This document shows, one piece after another, positions 44,845 through 54,188 of a stretch of 64,000 nt of DNA. Below the pieces are notes generated by a model that did no database searches, was not told the DNA's origin, and saw only the letters and a list, made by a program, of their open reading frames with translations. The translations under genes were made by a program, and so were the position numbers. Origin of the DNA: Acidobacteriota bacterium (GTDB taxonomy: Bacteria; Acidobacteriota; Terriglobia; Acidiferrales; UBA7541). The DNA lies in contig JABCZN010000004.1 in the NCBI GenBank assembly GCA_013289665.1, positions 1 to 64,000 on the forward strand, written 5' to 3'. Numbering within the stretch: position 1 is the first letter of the stretch; every line of letters begins with the position of its first letter.

Positions 44845-45960
44845 CTAGAACAAGCGCGGCTGGCGCTTGGGGAGTTCGCGGCCGAAATATTCGTAGGCTC
44901 GTGGCGTGGCCACGCGGCCCCGCGGCGTGCGGTCGAGCATGCCGATCTGCATCAGGTAAGGCTCGTAGATTTCCTCGATCGCGTCTTCTTCTTCGCTGAG
45001 GGCCGCGGCCAGCGTGCCGACACCGACAGGTCCGCCGGCGTATTTGTCCAGCAGGGCGATCATGAGGTTGCGATCGACTTCATCGAGGCCATGCTCGTCG
45101 ACGCCGAGCATGCGCAGGGATTCCTGGGCCACTTCCCGGGTGATCCGGCCGGCGGCGCGCACTTCGGCAAAATCGCGGGCGCGGCGGAGCAGGCGGTTGG
45201 CAACGCGCGGCGTGCCGCGGCAGCGGCCGGCAATTTCCTGGGCGCCGGCTTCGTCCATCTGGATGTTCAGGATTTTCGCCGAGCGGCACAGGATGATCAG
45301 GAGATCTTCCGGCTCGTAAAAATCGAGGCGATGCACGATGCCAAAGCGCGAGCGCAAGGGAGCCGTGATCAGGCCGGCGCGGGTGGTGGCGCCGATGAGC
45401 GTGAACTGGCTCAGGTGGAATGGGTGGATGCGCGCGCCGGGGCCCTGGCCGATGACGAGGTCAACGCGAAAATCCTCCATCGCTGGGTAAAGCACCTCCT
45501 CCACGGCGGGCTGCAGGCGGTGGATTTCATCGAGAAAGAAAACCTCTTTTTTCTCCATCGACGTGAGGATGGCGGTGAGGTCGCCTTTGCGTTCAAGGAG
45601 CGGCCCGGCGCTGGTCTTGATGACGACGCCCAGTTCGTTGGCGATGATCTGCGCGAGGGTGGTTTTCCCGAGGCCGGGAGGCCCGTATAGCAGTACGTGG
45701 TCGAGGGCTTCGCCACGGCTCCGAGCGGCTTCGATGGCGATGGCGATGTTTTCCTTGACGCGTTTCTGGCCGATGTACTCGGCAAGGGTTTTGGGGCGAA
45801 CGCTGGCATCGAGGCGCGCGTCGTCATCGAGCGGTGCGCCGCTGACGATGCGGTCGGGAGCGTGCTCATCGCGGCGCGCAACCGTTTTTTTCTGACTGAA
45901 TTCCGCCATATTCCCTGCCGAGTAGCGTTCTGCCGGATTCCCCGGCCGAGACAGCTTCAT
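44845..45960 (-). CDS. ruvB: Holliday junction ATP-dependent helicase RuvB
   Basis: 371 residues. Motifs: [20 protein letters not shown], Walker [21 protein letters not shown] (about 96-115), Walker [41 protein letters not shown] and a C-terminal winged helix with [17 protein letters not shown]. It drives branch migration with RuvA. The first ATG overlaps the ruvA stop as ATGA, so the start at 45960 is favoured although an internal ATG at 45909 also fits the family. ruvC is not nearby. Confidence 0.96.
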   Translation of the reverse strand: MKLSRPGNPAERYSAGNMAEFSQKKTVARRDEHAPDRIVSGAPLDDDARLDASVRPKTLAEYIGQKRVKENIAIAIEAARSRGEALDHVLLYGPPGLGKTTLAQIIANELGVVIKTSAGPLLERKGDLTAILTSMEKKEVFFLDEIHRLQPAVEEVLYPAMEDFRVDLVIGQGPGARIHPFHLSQFTLIGATTRAGLITAPLRSRFGIVHRLDFYEPEDLLIILCRSAKILNIQMDEAGAQEIAGRCRGTPRVANRLLRRARDFAEVRAAGRITREVAQESLRMLGVDEHGLDEVDRNLMIALLDKYAGGPVGVGTLAAALSEEEDAIEEIYEPYLMQIGMLDRTPRGRVATPRAYEYFGRELPKRQPRLF

Positions 45961-46562
45961 GTGCGTGCCGGTGTGCTCAGCGCAGCCAGAGTAACACGAA
46001 GCAGTTTCTCGAAATTGGAGGCGCCGGCTTCGCGCTTGGCTTCGGCAAGGGCGGCATCGGCGGTGCGTTCGTCGTAGCCGAGATTGAGCAGCGCCGATTT
46101 CACATCGGCTTCGACGCCTGCGGGCGAGGACGGAGCCGGCTTTTCTCTTTCAATCGTCACGGCATCCAGCTTGTCCTTCAGCTCAACCACCATGCGTTCG
46201 GCGGTTTTCCGTCCGACGCCGGGAATTTTGGTGAGGCGCGCCAGATCGCCGGTGCGGATCGCCGGAACCAGTTCCTCGACATTCATGCCGGAAAGAATTT
46301 TCAGGGCGAGCGACGGCCCGACGCCGGAAGCGCCGAGGAGCAGTTCAAAGAAATGCTTTTCGCGCGCGGAGAGAAAACCGTAAAGCGCCAGGGCATCTTC
46401 CCGCACATGCGTGTGGACGAGCAAGGTGACCTCGGCGTGGAGATCGCTCATGGCGGCGAACGTGGAGAGGGGTATGGCGACCAGATAGCCGACGCCGCCG
46501 ACATCGAGAATAACCTGGTTGGGCCTTTTTTCGAGCAGGCGGCCGCGGAGGAGTCCGATCAT
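45957..46562 (-). CDS. ruvA: Holliday junction DNA-binding protein RuvA
   Basis: 201 residues. Domain I begins [20 protein letters not shown], the OB fold has [20 protein letters not shown], and the helix-hairpin-helix pair is [20 protein letters not shown] then [21 protein letters not shown] flexible linker leads to domain III (about 150-195), which contacts RuvB. It binds four-way junctions. Its stop codon overlaps the start of ruvB by four bases, indicating coupling. Confidence 0.95.
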   Translation of the reverse strand: MIGLLRGRLLEKRPNQVILDVGGVGYLVAIPLSTFAAMSDLHAEVTLLVHTHVREDALALYGFLSAREKHFFELLLGASGVGPSLALKILSGMNVEELVPAIRTGDLARLTKIPGVGRKTAERMVVELKDKLDAVTIEREKPAPSSPAGVEADVKSALLNLGYDERTADAALAEAKREAGASNFEKLLRVTLAALSTPART

Positions 46563-46619
46563 CGAATGAAAGTATTGCCGCTCGGGCGCGGCGGTGTCAA
46601 CGCGAGATAGGCCCGCGCT

Positions 46620-47309
46620 TTATTTCGTGTGGTGCGGACAGACCTTGTTGAGCAAGTGGATCAGCGGAAGTCCCGCGGCTGGGGCCTTTACAACACCGCC
46701 CTGAACGATCTGCTTGGCGCTGAGTTCCTTGCCGTAGAGCGCCTTGTTCGCGCCTTCATCGGAGCGCATGGTGGAACCTTCAAGCGACACACCGGCAAAG
46801 ACGCCGCGCGCGCGGGAGTAGGAAAGGATTTCCGCCTTCAACACAATATCGGTTTCCGCCGAAGCATCCCGGCCAACCGGGCCTGCCGCAACGGAGGCGT
46901 CTGCGCCAAGTTTCACTTTGCTGGAAAGGACGGAATTCGCGCCGGAATCATTCATCACCAGCAGCACGAAATCCGTGGCCTGGCCGCCGATTTGCAAACC
47001 GAAGCTGCCGCCTTCGAGCGCAAACATGGCGGGAGGGCTCCACGGACCGTTGTGGCCCTCACCGATGCGGCAGGTGATGACACCGCGGCCGTAACTGCCG
47101 CCGACAATGAACGCAGCCTTCAGAACCGACGGATACACGATGACGCACACGGATTTGTTGAGCAGATCGCGGGGAATTCCCTTGTCGGGCATCCCCAGAA
47201 TCTCCTTGAGTACGGTGTAGGAGTTTTTCAAGCGATCGTCTGCTTTATCCTGGGCCAGCGTTCGAAAGGTGGTGAAGAGCAGGGCAACTGCCAGAATGCG
47301 GATTTTCAT
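46620..47309 (-). CDS. Secreted SYLF-domain protein, copy 2
   Basis: 229 residues from the ATG at 47309 (MKIRILAVALLFTTFRTLAQ signal peptide, good AAGGA site upstream). The SYLF domain is the same as in the 21673 copy, including VCVIVYPSVLKAAFIVGGSY and a nearly identical core GGSFGLQIGGQATDFVLLVM, then VKLGADASVAAGP. Two such copies in one window, far apart, point to gene duplication. It is followed on the same strand by an ankyrin protein gene located upstream in transcription (29-base gap). Confidence 0.85.
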   Translation of the reverse strand: MKIRILAVALLFTTFRTLAQDKADDRLKNSYTVLKEILGMPDKGIPRDLLNKSVCVIVYPSVLKAAFIVGGSYGRGVITCRIGEGHNGPWSPPAMFALEGGSFGLQIGGQATDFVLLVMNDSGANSVLSSKVKLGADASVAAGPVGRDASAETDIVLKAEILSYSRARGVFAGVSLEGSTMRSDEGANKALYGKELSAKQIVQGGVVKAPAAGLPLIHLLNKVCPHHTK

Positions 47310-47337
47310 TTTCGATCCTTTCGTCTTGCAAATTCTG

Positions 47338-48003
47338 TCAGGATGCGGCGCGCGCCTCGAACAGCGCGGCGACTTCGGGATGGTTGCGCTCTTTGGCCAG
47401 CGAGAGGGCAGATTTGCCGTCGCTGGTCGAGGCGTGCGGGTCGGCGCCATGAGCCAGAAGAAGTCTGGCGATATCGAGACGGCCGTTGGCGGCCGCAGTA
47501 AGCAACGGCGAGTAGCCCGCTGAGTAGCGGTAATTGGCATTCGCGCCGTGTTCTAGGAGCCACCGGACGACCGCGGCGTGGCCGCTGGTGACCGCGCCGG
47601 TGAGGGCGTTATAGCCGGAGCCATTGGCGGCCGACGCGTTGATGTCCGCACCGCAGGCCGCCAAATATTCGACGACCTCCTGATGCCCGAGGAAAGCCGC
47701 GAGGGCCACGACGGGAAAGCCGTCGGGAGAAAACGAGCTGGCCCGAGCGGGATTCTTTTCGACAAGTTCACGGACGCGGGCGAGATTTCCCATGGCGGCG
47801 GCCTCGGGCAATTCCAGCGCCGCGCCGCTGGCGATCAGAAAGTCACGGATTCCGCCACGGCTCAGGTACACGGCGGCGAGGAGCGCCGAAACGCCGGAAT
47901 CGTTACTGGCAGAGGCGAGTGAAGCTTCGGTTCCGACAAGCGATTTTACCGCAGCAAGATCGCCGGAACGGATTGCTTCAAACAATGCCTTGTTTTCGGA
48001 CAT
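47338..48003 (-). CDS. Ankyrin-repeat protein
   Basis: 221 residues from the ATG at 48003 with a GGTGGAG ribosome site. About six ankyrin repeats follow one another: FEAIRSGDLAAVKSLVGTEA, GVSALLAAVYLSRGGIRDFL, VVALAAFLGHQEVVEYLAAC, NALTGAVTSGHAAVVRWLLE, SPLLTAAANGRLDIARLLLA and a final SALSLAKERNHPEVAALFEA. No signal peptide is seen, so it should be cytoplasmic. Ankyrins bind other proteins; its partner is unknown, though it may be co-transcribed with SYLF copy 2. Confidence 0.85.
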   Translation of the reverse strand: MSENKALFEAIRSGDLAAVKSLVGTEASLASASNDSGVSALLAAVYLSRGGIRDFLIASGAALELPEAAAMGNLARVRELVEKNPARASSFSPDGFPVVALAAFLGHQEVVEYLAACGADINASAANGSGYNALTGAVTSGHAAVVRWLLEHGANANYRYSAGYSPLLTAAANGRLDIARLLLAHGADPHASTSDGKSALSLAKERNHPEVAALFEARAAS

Positions 48004-48092
48004 GACTCCACCTCTTTTGGCCGGCCGCCAAACGCGGGCCGCGGAAATTGACCGCGCGGGACGGCGCGCGGGAAGCTGAAATTCCAGGACCG

Positions 48093-48566
48093 TCAACTGG
48101 TCGCGGAAGATTTTTGCGGCGGCTGGTAATGGCCCGGCACGGCGCGCATGGAAATTGCAATCCGGTTCCAGGAATTAATCGCCGAGACGGCGTAGGTAAG
48201 GTCGACGATCTCTTTATCCGAGAATTGTGCCTTCACAGTGGCGAATGCCTCGTCGGGCGCGTGGGTGCTTGAGATCAGCGTGAGCGATTCCGTCCACTCG
48301 AGCGCGGCACGCTCGCGTTCGGTGTAATAGGGAGACTCCCGCCAGGCGTCGAGCCCATAGAGGCGCTGCTCGGTTTCGCCGGCGGCGCGCGCATCCTTCC
48401 AGTGCATGTCAATGCAGTACGCGCAGCCGTTGATCTGCGACGCGCGAAGTTTAATGATATGGAGAAGTTTCGGATCCAAACCGCATTGCGCCAGATAGGC
48501 TTCCAGGTCGAACAACGCCTTTATCGGTTCTTTCGAGAATTTACGGTAATCCAGTCGAGCTGTCAT
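48093..48566 (-). CDS. AhpD-like / carboxymuconolactone decarboxylase family protein
   Basis: 157 residues. The CxxC-x3-H core is INGCAYCIDMHWKDARAAGE (about 45-64), the signature of AhpD-like proteins that carry redox-active cysteines and a catalytic-type histidine. LDAWRESPYYTERERAALEW follows (about 74-93). It may act in peroxide defence or as a general hydrolase-like protein. A GGAGGG ribosome site precedes the ATG. A second family member is at 54189-54605. Confidence 0.85.
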   Translation of the reverse strand: MTARLDYRKFSKEPIKALFDLEAYLAQCGLDPKLLHIIKLRASQINGCAYCIDMHWKDARAAGETEQRLYGLDAWRESPYYTERERAALEWTESLTLISSTHAPDEAFATVKAQFSDKEIVDLTYAVSAINSWNRIAISMRAVPGHYQPPQKSSATS

Positions 48567-48650
48567 AGAAATAGCCCTCCTCGGCGACTTGGATGTGATT
48601 CGAAAGTGAACGGATATCTACGCCTGAAAAAAAAAGGTGAACCGCCGGGA

Positions 48651-49460
48651 TCAGCGTCGGGCGCGATCTTTGCGCACGGCTTCATCCACGAGCGCGTCGA
48701 GTTCCGAGCGCGTGAGGGTGACTTCGTCGGTTTCGTTCTCGCCGCCGTCGCAGGTTTCCGGAAGCTCCGCTCCACCGCCGGGAGGAGGACTTACGTGATA
48801 CCTGGCGCGCGCCGCCATCAACTTTGCGACCTCGCGCGTGGTAAGCAATTGCGGTTCGCCGCTGAGTTTTGCGATGAAGGCAATCTTGGCGAAGTGCTCG
48901 AGCGTTTCCATGCGGAAAAATGCGGTCTGCAGATCGGGGCCACAGGTGACCGCGCCATGATTCGCCAGCAGCAGCGCATCGTAGTGCGGCACGTACGGTT
49001 CAAGGACGGCAGAGAGATCGGGCGTGCCCGGCGTGGCGTAGCGCACCAGCGGAATTTTCCCGAGCGAAACGACCACCTCTGGCAGCAGCGCCTGGTCCAG
49101 TCCAACACCTGCCGCCGCGAAGCCTGTCGCCGTTGGAGGATGCGCGTGGCAAACCGCCTGCACATCGGGACGCATGCGGTAAAACAGCAGGTGCATTCCC
49201 GCTTCCGAAGAGATTTTCCGGTCGCCCTGCAGGTGGCGGCCGTCCATATCCATGATGACCAGATCCTGGGGCGAGATCATGCCCTTGTTCATGCGGGTTG
49301 GAGTGGTGAGAATGCGGTTGGCGTCGAGGCGAATGGAGAGATTGCCTTCGCACGCAACGATGTGGCCCCGCTCGTACATCCACCGGCCCACGACACACAT
49401 CTCGCGCCGGTATTGTTCTTCAAGTCTTCCAGAAACTTCGGGGGTGGAGTCCGTGGCCAC
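48651..49460 (-). CDS. Class II aldolase / adducin family protein
   Basis: 269 residues from a GTG (MATDSTPEVSGRLEEQ). The zinc-site pattern is HAHPPTATGFAAAG (about 105-118) with a later histidine in LLLANHGAVTCGPDLQTAFF (about 170-189). The N-terminal ACEGNLSIRLDANRILTTPT and SPQDLVIMDMDG are typical of L-fuculose-phosphate/ribulose-phosphate aldolase relatives. Substrate unknown. The C-terminal 45 residues after VSPPPGGGAELPE are charged and probably disordered. Confidence 0.85.
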   Translation of the reverse strand: MATDSTPEVSGRLEEQYRREMCVVGRWMYERGHIVACEGNLSIRLDANRILTTPTRMNKGMISPQDLVIMDMDGRHLQGDRKISSEAGMHLLFYRMRPDVQAVCHAHPPTATGFAAAGVGLDQALLPEVVVSLGKIPLVRYATPGTPDLSAVLEPYVPHYDALLLANHGAVTCGPDLQTAFFRMETLEHFAKIAFIAKLSGEPQLLTTREVAKLMAARARYHVSPPPGGGAELPETCDGGENETDEVTLTRSELDALVDEAVRKDRARR

Positions 49461-49572
49461 TTGGCGGACCCTTTCCTCGGCCGAGGGACGATTCGAACCG
49501 AACCGGATTATGAAGATGCCGTAACTTCTGGCAGAGAGCGTACGCCGAGTGGCTCAGAAAGCCAAGAGCAAA

Positions 49573-50844
49573 TTATGCGTAAATCCCGCGCAGTTTGAGC
49601 GCCGTGGCCACGCGGTCAATCGCCAGCATGTATGCCGCGATCCGGTTGTTTACCTTGTGCGTTTCGGCGTAGCGGACGACTTCGTCGAAGGAGCGTTCCA
49701 TGACGTCCAGGAGGCGTTCATTGACTTCGCTTTCGCGCCAGAAAAAGCCCTGCCGGTCCTGAACCCATTCGAAGTAGCTGACGGTCACGCCGCCGGCGTT
49801 GCCGAGAATGTCCGGCACGGTGAAGACACCCTTGGCGTCAATGATCGCGTCGGCCTGCCAGGTGGTGGGGCCGTTGGCGCCCTCGCAGAGAATCTTGCAT
49901 TGCACCTGGTGAGCGTTCTGCTCGGTGATCTGGTTTTCAATGGCCGCGGGAATCAGCACATCGCAGGGCTGGAAAAGAACGTCGCGCGAGCTCATCTTGG
50001 TGCCGCCGCCGGGGAAATCCTGCAACGGCTTCTTCTGGGTGTAAACCCAATCGATGACTTTGGGGACGTCAAAACCATTTTCGTTGTATAAACCGCCGCC
50101 GATATCAGCGAGGCCGATGATTCTGTAGCCGGCTTTTTTCATCAGGTCCGCCGCCAGTGAGCCGACGTTTCCAAAACCTTGAATGATCACGCGGGTGGTT
50201 TCTTTTTTCATGCCCAGCTTGGCCAGGGCCTTGTCCACGCAGATCATCACGCCGCGGCCGGTGGCTTCGCGGCGCCCGCGGGAGCCGCCGAGTTCGATGG
50301 GCTTGCCGGTAACGACGGCGGTAGTCGCCTGGCGGGCGTGCATGGAATAGGTATCCATCACCCAGGCCATGGTCTGTTCGTTGGTGCCGACGTCCGGCGC
50401 CGGAACGTCGCGCTCGGGCCCGAGCCAGTCGGAAAGTTCGGCGGTATACCGGCGGGTCATACGCTCAAGTTCCCCACGGGACATTTTGCGCGGGTCGCAG
50501 ATGATGCCGCCCTTGGCGCCGCCAAAGGGAATGTCCACCACCGCGCATTTCCACGTCATCCAGGCGGACAGAGCGCGGACTTCATCAATGCTCACATCCG
50601 GCGCGAAACGAATGCCGCCCTTTCCGGGTCCCCGCACGGTCGAGTGCAGCACGCGATAGCCGGTGAACACTTCCAACTGCCCGTTATCCATTCCGACGGG
50701 AATGTAGAGGGTGATTTCCTTGTCGGGATACTTCAGATAACGATAGATTCCCTGCTCAAGTCCAAGCTTGTTCGCTGCCACCTCAAAACGCGCTTCGGCG
50801 TTCTGGTAGACATTCATCTCTTCCGGTGCAGGCGTGAGAGGCAT
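49573..50844 (-). CDS. gdhA: Glu/Leu/Phe/Val dehydrogenase (glutamate dehydrogenase)
   Basis: 423 residues from the ATG at 50844 ([20 protein letters not shown]), favoured by the GGAGAA site nine bases before; the longer frame upstream is not conserved. Motifs: the catalytic core [20 protein letters not shown] with the substrate lysine and [19 protein letters not shown]; the dinucleotide fold [20 protein letters not shown]. It interconverts glutamate with 2-oxoglutarate and ammonium, tying to the ammonium uptake genes later in the window. Confidence 0.94.
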   Translation of the reverse strand: MPLTPAPEEMNVYQNAEARFEVAANKLGLEQGIYRYLKYPDKEITLYIPVGMDNGQLEVFTGYRVLHSTVRGPGKGGIRFAPDVSIDEVRALSAWMTWKCAVVDIPFGGAKGGIICDPRKMSRGELERMTRRYTAELSDWLGPERDVPAPDVGTNEQTMAWVMDTYSMHARQATTAVVTGKPIELGGSRGRREATGRGVMICVDKALAKLGMKKETTRVIIQGFGNVGSLAADLMKKAGYRIIGLADIGGGLYNENGFDVPKVIDWVYTQKKPLQDFPGGGTKMSSRDVLFQPCDVLIPAAIENQITEQNAHQVQCKILCEGANGPTTWQADAIIDAKGVFTVPDILGNAGGVTVSYFEWVQDRQGFFWRESEVNERLLDVMERSFDEVVRYAETHKVNNRIAAYMLAIDRVATALKLRGIYA

Positions 50845-51106
50845 GCAAAATTCTCCTTTGCCAGGGCAGCTCGTGGGCGGCCGGCTGTACAGCATAGTTC
50901 GCCTGTATGAGTCGCGCAGGCGTGAATAGTGAGGCCAAAAAGGAGGTCGCGGGCGGGCTACCCACCCGCCGGGCCCGAAAATTGGCCGGGAGGCCAGTAT
51001 ACGGAGGGGAAAGTCAGACCGCAAGGCGAGCGGGCGCGTGAATTGGCGCGGATGGTGGAGAAAAAACCAACGCGACATTGACGGCAGTCAAATGGCCCAA
51101 TAGGAT

Positions 51107-51787
51107 TTGCAAAACACTGTGAAGCGACACTTCTCGATACGCGCCAAATTGTTTTTGCGGCGGGCCCGCTGGGGATTTGCCGTGATCGCGGCCTGGTTTC
51201 TGCTGGGAACGCTGGTTTTCCGTTATGCCGGGGGTTTGGGGTTGGAGGATGCGATTCTGAACGCCGTTTATCTGAAAAAGAGCGCCGGAGAGATTTGGGA
51301 ACTGTATTCGTTCTGGGGCCAGTGCGTACTGTTCGGGATTGTGATTTCCATTTTCTTTTTGCAGGCGTTGCAGCGTTACAACCCACAGGAGGGGTGCCGC
51401 ATGCTGGCTGGCGAGCTGAGGAATCACGTGATTGTGGTGGGTTACACGCACCTGGGAGCACGTATCGTCGAGCACCTGCGCGAAACCGGCTTGCCCTATG
51501 TGCTGGTCGATCGCGACCCGGGGGTGGTGGACAACGCGAAACAGGACTCGACCCTGTTGGACGCCGGTATTCTGCACGCGCGTACGGTGGTGGTGGCGAC
51601 AAACAATGTGGAAACGGCCCTGCTGGTTACCAAGAAGGCCCGGGAGAAAAACCCCCAGGCGCACATTATCGTCCGCTGCTATATGGACGACTTCGCGGAA
51701 ATCCTGGAAACGCTGGGGGCCAACGAAGTGATCTCTAGTTCAAAGAGCGCCTTTGAAGGGATCGCGCCTCGGCTGGCCGGGAAGTAG
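51107..51787 (+). CDS. Two-TM TrkA-N (RCK) domain protein without a K+ selectivity filter
   Basis: 226 residues; TTG at 51107 is the start used, and a GTG at 51119 is also in frame. Two hydrophobic segments (about 22-40 and 63-82) precede a TrkA-N/RCK domain with NHVIVVGYTHLGARIVEHLR (about 104-123, the nucleotide-binding glycine loop) and VLVDRDPGVVDNAKQDSTLL. The loop between the helices lacks a TVGYG-type filter. This layout resembles K+ channel subunits that lost the pore. It lies divergent to gdhA. Confidence 0.65.
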   Translation: MQNTVKRHFSIRAKLFLRRARWGFAVIAAWFLLGTLVFRYAGGLGLEDAILNAVYLKKSAGEIWELYSFWGQCVLFGIVISIFFLQALQRYNPQEGCRMLAGELRNHVIVVGYTHLGARIVEHLRETGLPYVLVDRDPGVVDNAKQDSTLLDAGILHARTVVVATNNVETALLVTKKAREKNPQAHIIVRCYMDDFAEILETLGANEVISSSKSAFEGIAPRLAGK

Positions 51788-51950
51788 CGTGCCCACCCGT
51801 TCTGCGACTTCGCTCGCTGCGTACTACGATAGGAAAAAGCTTCCTTGGCAAGCGGCCGGAGTTCTGTGTGGATTTCCCCCGGCAGATTGGAACCTCGGTT
51901 AAGAATGCGGACCCATCCGTTTAGCCTGGCATGGCCCTTGCCGAGGTTGA

Positions 51951-53963
51951 TTACTGGGCGCGGAACTGCAGAGTCACTGTGAGGTGCATAGGCGTGGGTT
52001 TGCCGTCGAGTTCGGCGGGCTGATATTTCCATTGCTTCAGGGATTGGAGAGCCGCGTCGCGAAGCAGGGCGGGGCCGGAAAGCACTTTCATGGCGCCGAC
52101 GTTCCCGTTTGCGTCAATCAATGCATCAATCTGGACATTTCCGGACACGTGCTGGGACCTGGCCATCTGCGGATAGACCGGCTGAACGGATTTGATCAGC
52201 TTCGCGGGCTTCACGTCACCGCCAATCGGAACGGGAGCGGCCGGCTCGTTCGGATGAGACGTGCTCAAACCAGAGAGAGGCGCGGCAGTGCTGGCGCTTG
52301 CGGTTACGTCAAGAGATGGCTCGGACTCACCCGGCGCGGAAGAAGCTTTGCCGCGATTGATGACCGGTGTAGCCAGACGGACGTCGCCCAGAGCCGGCTT
52401 TCTCGGCTCCTCCACCAAAGGCGGCGTATTGCGAGGACTCGCACTCGCACTGGACGTCGCGATCGGATTCGTGTTCCGAGGAGCCGGCGTTGCCGGCGTG
52501 TTCCGCACGGCGGCGGGAGCAATGGGTGCCGGCGGATTGGCCGGAGTCGGCGATGGACTGGGCGCCACAACTTCTGGACGCCTGGTTGGCTTAGCTCGTT
52601 CAGGTTCGGGAGCCGGGGCTGAGGCAGCCGCCGGCTGCGAAGCAGAGGAACTTCCGCCGAGCAGGCCGGAAATCGCGTTGCCAGGTTGGCGCGAATACCA
52701 CACTCCGCCGGCGACCAGCAGCAGTGAGGCCGCGATGCCCAGGAAAACTCCCATTTTTGAGCCGGACGGGGCTGCGTCGCCCGATTGCGAGGATTCTCCA
52801 AGAAGCTGGCCGCCAAAGATGGCGACTTCTGGACGCCGCGACGATTCCTGCGACTCCGGACTGACAGCGTCGTCGGACGATTCAGCAACCAACGATTCCA
52901 CTTCCGGGAACGAATTCGACTCCGCGCTGGAGGCTTCCGCGGCAGTCTGAGTTTCCGATTCACGCGCCAGGGGCGCCAGCCACGAGGGGATCTTGATCTC
53001 TTCGACCTGGAGCGAAGACGGCCCGGCTTTGGGCGGTGGAGCAATGCTCTTTGCAGACTGACTGTGGACCGGCGCTGGCGCCAAATCCGCGAGGTCCAGA
53101 ACTTTTTGCGCCAATTCTGGCGTGGTGGTGTTTTCATGGGTCGGCGCGGAAGCAGATGAGGACGGTTTTGGCGCTTCGGCGAATAACAGCGAGCTCAGTT
53201 GCTCCTGCAGGCGTGCGGCTTGCTGCTTGAGCTCTTCCGTCGATTGGTTGGCGGAGGCGATTACTGGCTTCGAGTCCGCTGGGGCGAACAGTGGAGAAGC
53301 CGCAACGGCCGGCAGCGGGGCTTCGGCCGCGGGTGTCGGCTGGAGGGAAACGGCAGGAGCGATCGGTACCCGAGGCGCAGGAATTTTGTGAACTTCCGGT
53401 GAAACTGCAATCGGGGCCGACGGCGCTGCGGTGACGGGCTTAACAGCAATCGGCAGCGGCGCAGTTACGGGCTTCACAACCACGGGAGGCACAACGGGCG
53501 CCGCTTTGGACGGAGCCGGAGCGGACGCAAGCGCGGCGGGACGCGTCGCGGCGTGCGGCAGAACCGAGTCGGAAGGAAAACGCATGCCCCAGAAGCCGGG
53601 AGCGGGCTCCGTGAAACGCAACTCGACGTAACCAACCGCGTTACCGTCCGTCTTGGACTTCACGACCACGCACACAACTTCCTTTTTGGATTTTTCGTTG
53701 GTGAGAAACACGAGTTGCCCGGGAGCGAGCTGGGCAGAAATTCGAAGTACAGCGCCGTGGCCGAAAACCAGCACGGTCTGTGAGCGTTCCGAGAAAGGTT
53801 CGCGTTTGTCGGAGCCATCGACGGAGCGGGCGCCGTTCACGGTGACGGGAACTTCGAGCGCCACGGGCTGCGGGCGGGCAGGGGCGTTGGCAGCGGGGGC
53901 GGCGGGAATACCGGGAGCGGTTGGTGCGGCTGCGTTCTCTGGGTCTTTCACGATGGGTGTCAT
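51951..53963 (-). CDS. PilZ-like domain, transmembrane helix and TonB C-terminal domain in one protein
   Basis: 670 residues from the ATG at 53963 (MTPIVKDPENAAAP). Part 1 (about 37-130) is PilZ-like: VALEVPVTVNGARS, FGHGAVLRISAQLAPGQLVF and PAPGFWGMRF. The RxxxR and D/NxSxxG cyclic-di-GMP motifs are not evident. Next is a Pro/Ala/Ser-rich cytoplasmic stretch, one TM helix GVFLGIAASLLLVAGGVWYS (about 404-423), a second Pro-rich region, and a TonB domain with LIKSVQPVYPQMARSQHVSG and KQWKYQPAELDGKPTPMHLT. It would couple a cytoplasmic sensor to periplasmic energy transfer. Confidence 0.75.
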   Translation of the reverse strand: MTPIVKDPENAAAPTAPGIPAAPAANAPARPQPVALEVPVTVNGARSVDGSDKREPFSERSQTVLVFGHGAVLRISAQLAPGQLVFLTNEKSKKEVVCVVVKSKTDGNAVGYVELRFTEPAPGFWGMRFPSDSVLPHAATRPAALASAPAPSKAAPVVPPVVVKPVTAPLPIAVKPVTAAPSAPIAVSPEVHKIPAPRVPIAPAVSLQPTPAAEAPLPAVAASPLFAPADSKPVIASANQSTEELKQQAARLQEQLSSLLFAEAPKPSSSASAPTHENTTTPELAQKVLDLADLAPAPVHSQSAKSIAPPPKAGPSSLQVEEIKIPSWLAPLARESETQTAAEASSAESNSFPEVESLVAESSDDAVSPESQESSRRPEVAIFGGQLLGESSQSGDAAPSGSKMGVFLGIAASLLLVAGGVWYSRQPGNAISGLLGGSSSASQPAAASAPAPEPERAKPTRRPEVVAPSPSPTPANPPAPIAPAAVRNTPATPAPRNTNPIATSSASASPRNTPPLVEEPRKPALGDVRLATPVINRGKASSAPGESEPSLDVTASASTAAPLSGLSTSHPNEPAAPVPIGGDVKPAKLIKSVQPVYPQMARSQHVSGNVQIDALIDANGNVGAMKVLSGPALLRDAALQSLKQWKYQPAELDGKPTPMHLTVTLQFRAQ

Positions 53964-54188
53964 AAACCACTCACTTAAACTGGACGTGTACGGACAGGCC
54001 CGTACCGCGGGCTTCCCGGTTCTTCTACCTCTATATGGTGGGATTGCCGGGGAGGGGGCCATATAGTACGCAAGTACTACGGTGGATACATTGTGCGCGA
54101 AGAGTGAAGGTATAAGTTGGAACGGAAAAGCGGACGAAAGATGTTCGCCTGGCGTGGTTTATCCAAGCTGCGGAAAATGCGGGACGAG

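Noticed and set aside
49490..49575. tRNA-like stretch (GCCGAGTGGCT near 49540 and GGTTCGAATC on the minus strand near 49490)
   Set aside because: The two arms are on opposite strands, no acceptor stem or anticodon arm could be paired, and one part overlaps the end of the glutamate dehydrogenase gene.
51788..51950. GTAGCGTGCCCACCC-type sequence after the RCK gene
   Set aside because: I looked for a hairpin or a gene and found neither strong pairing nor a coding frame.
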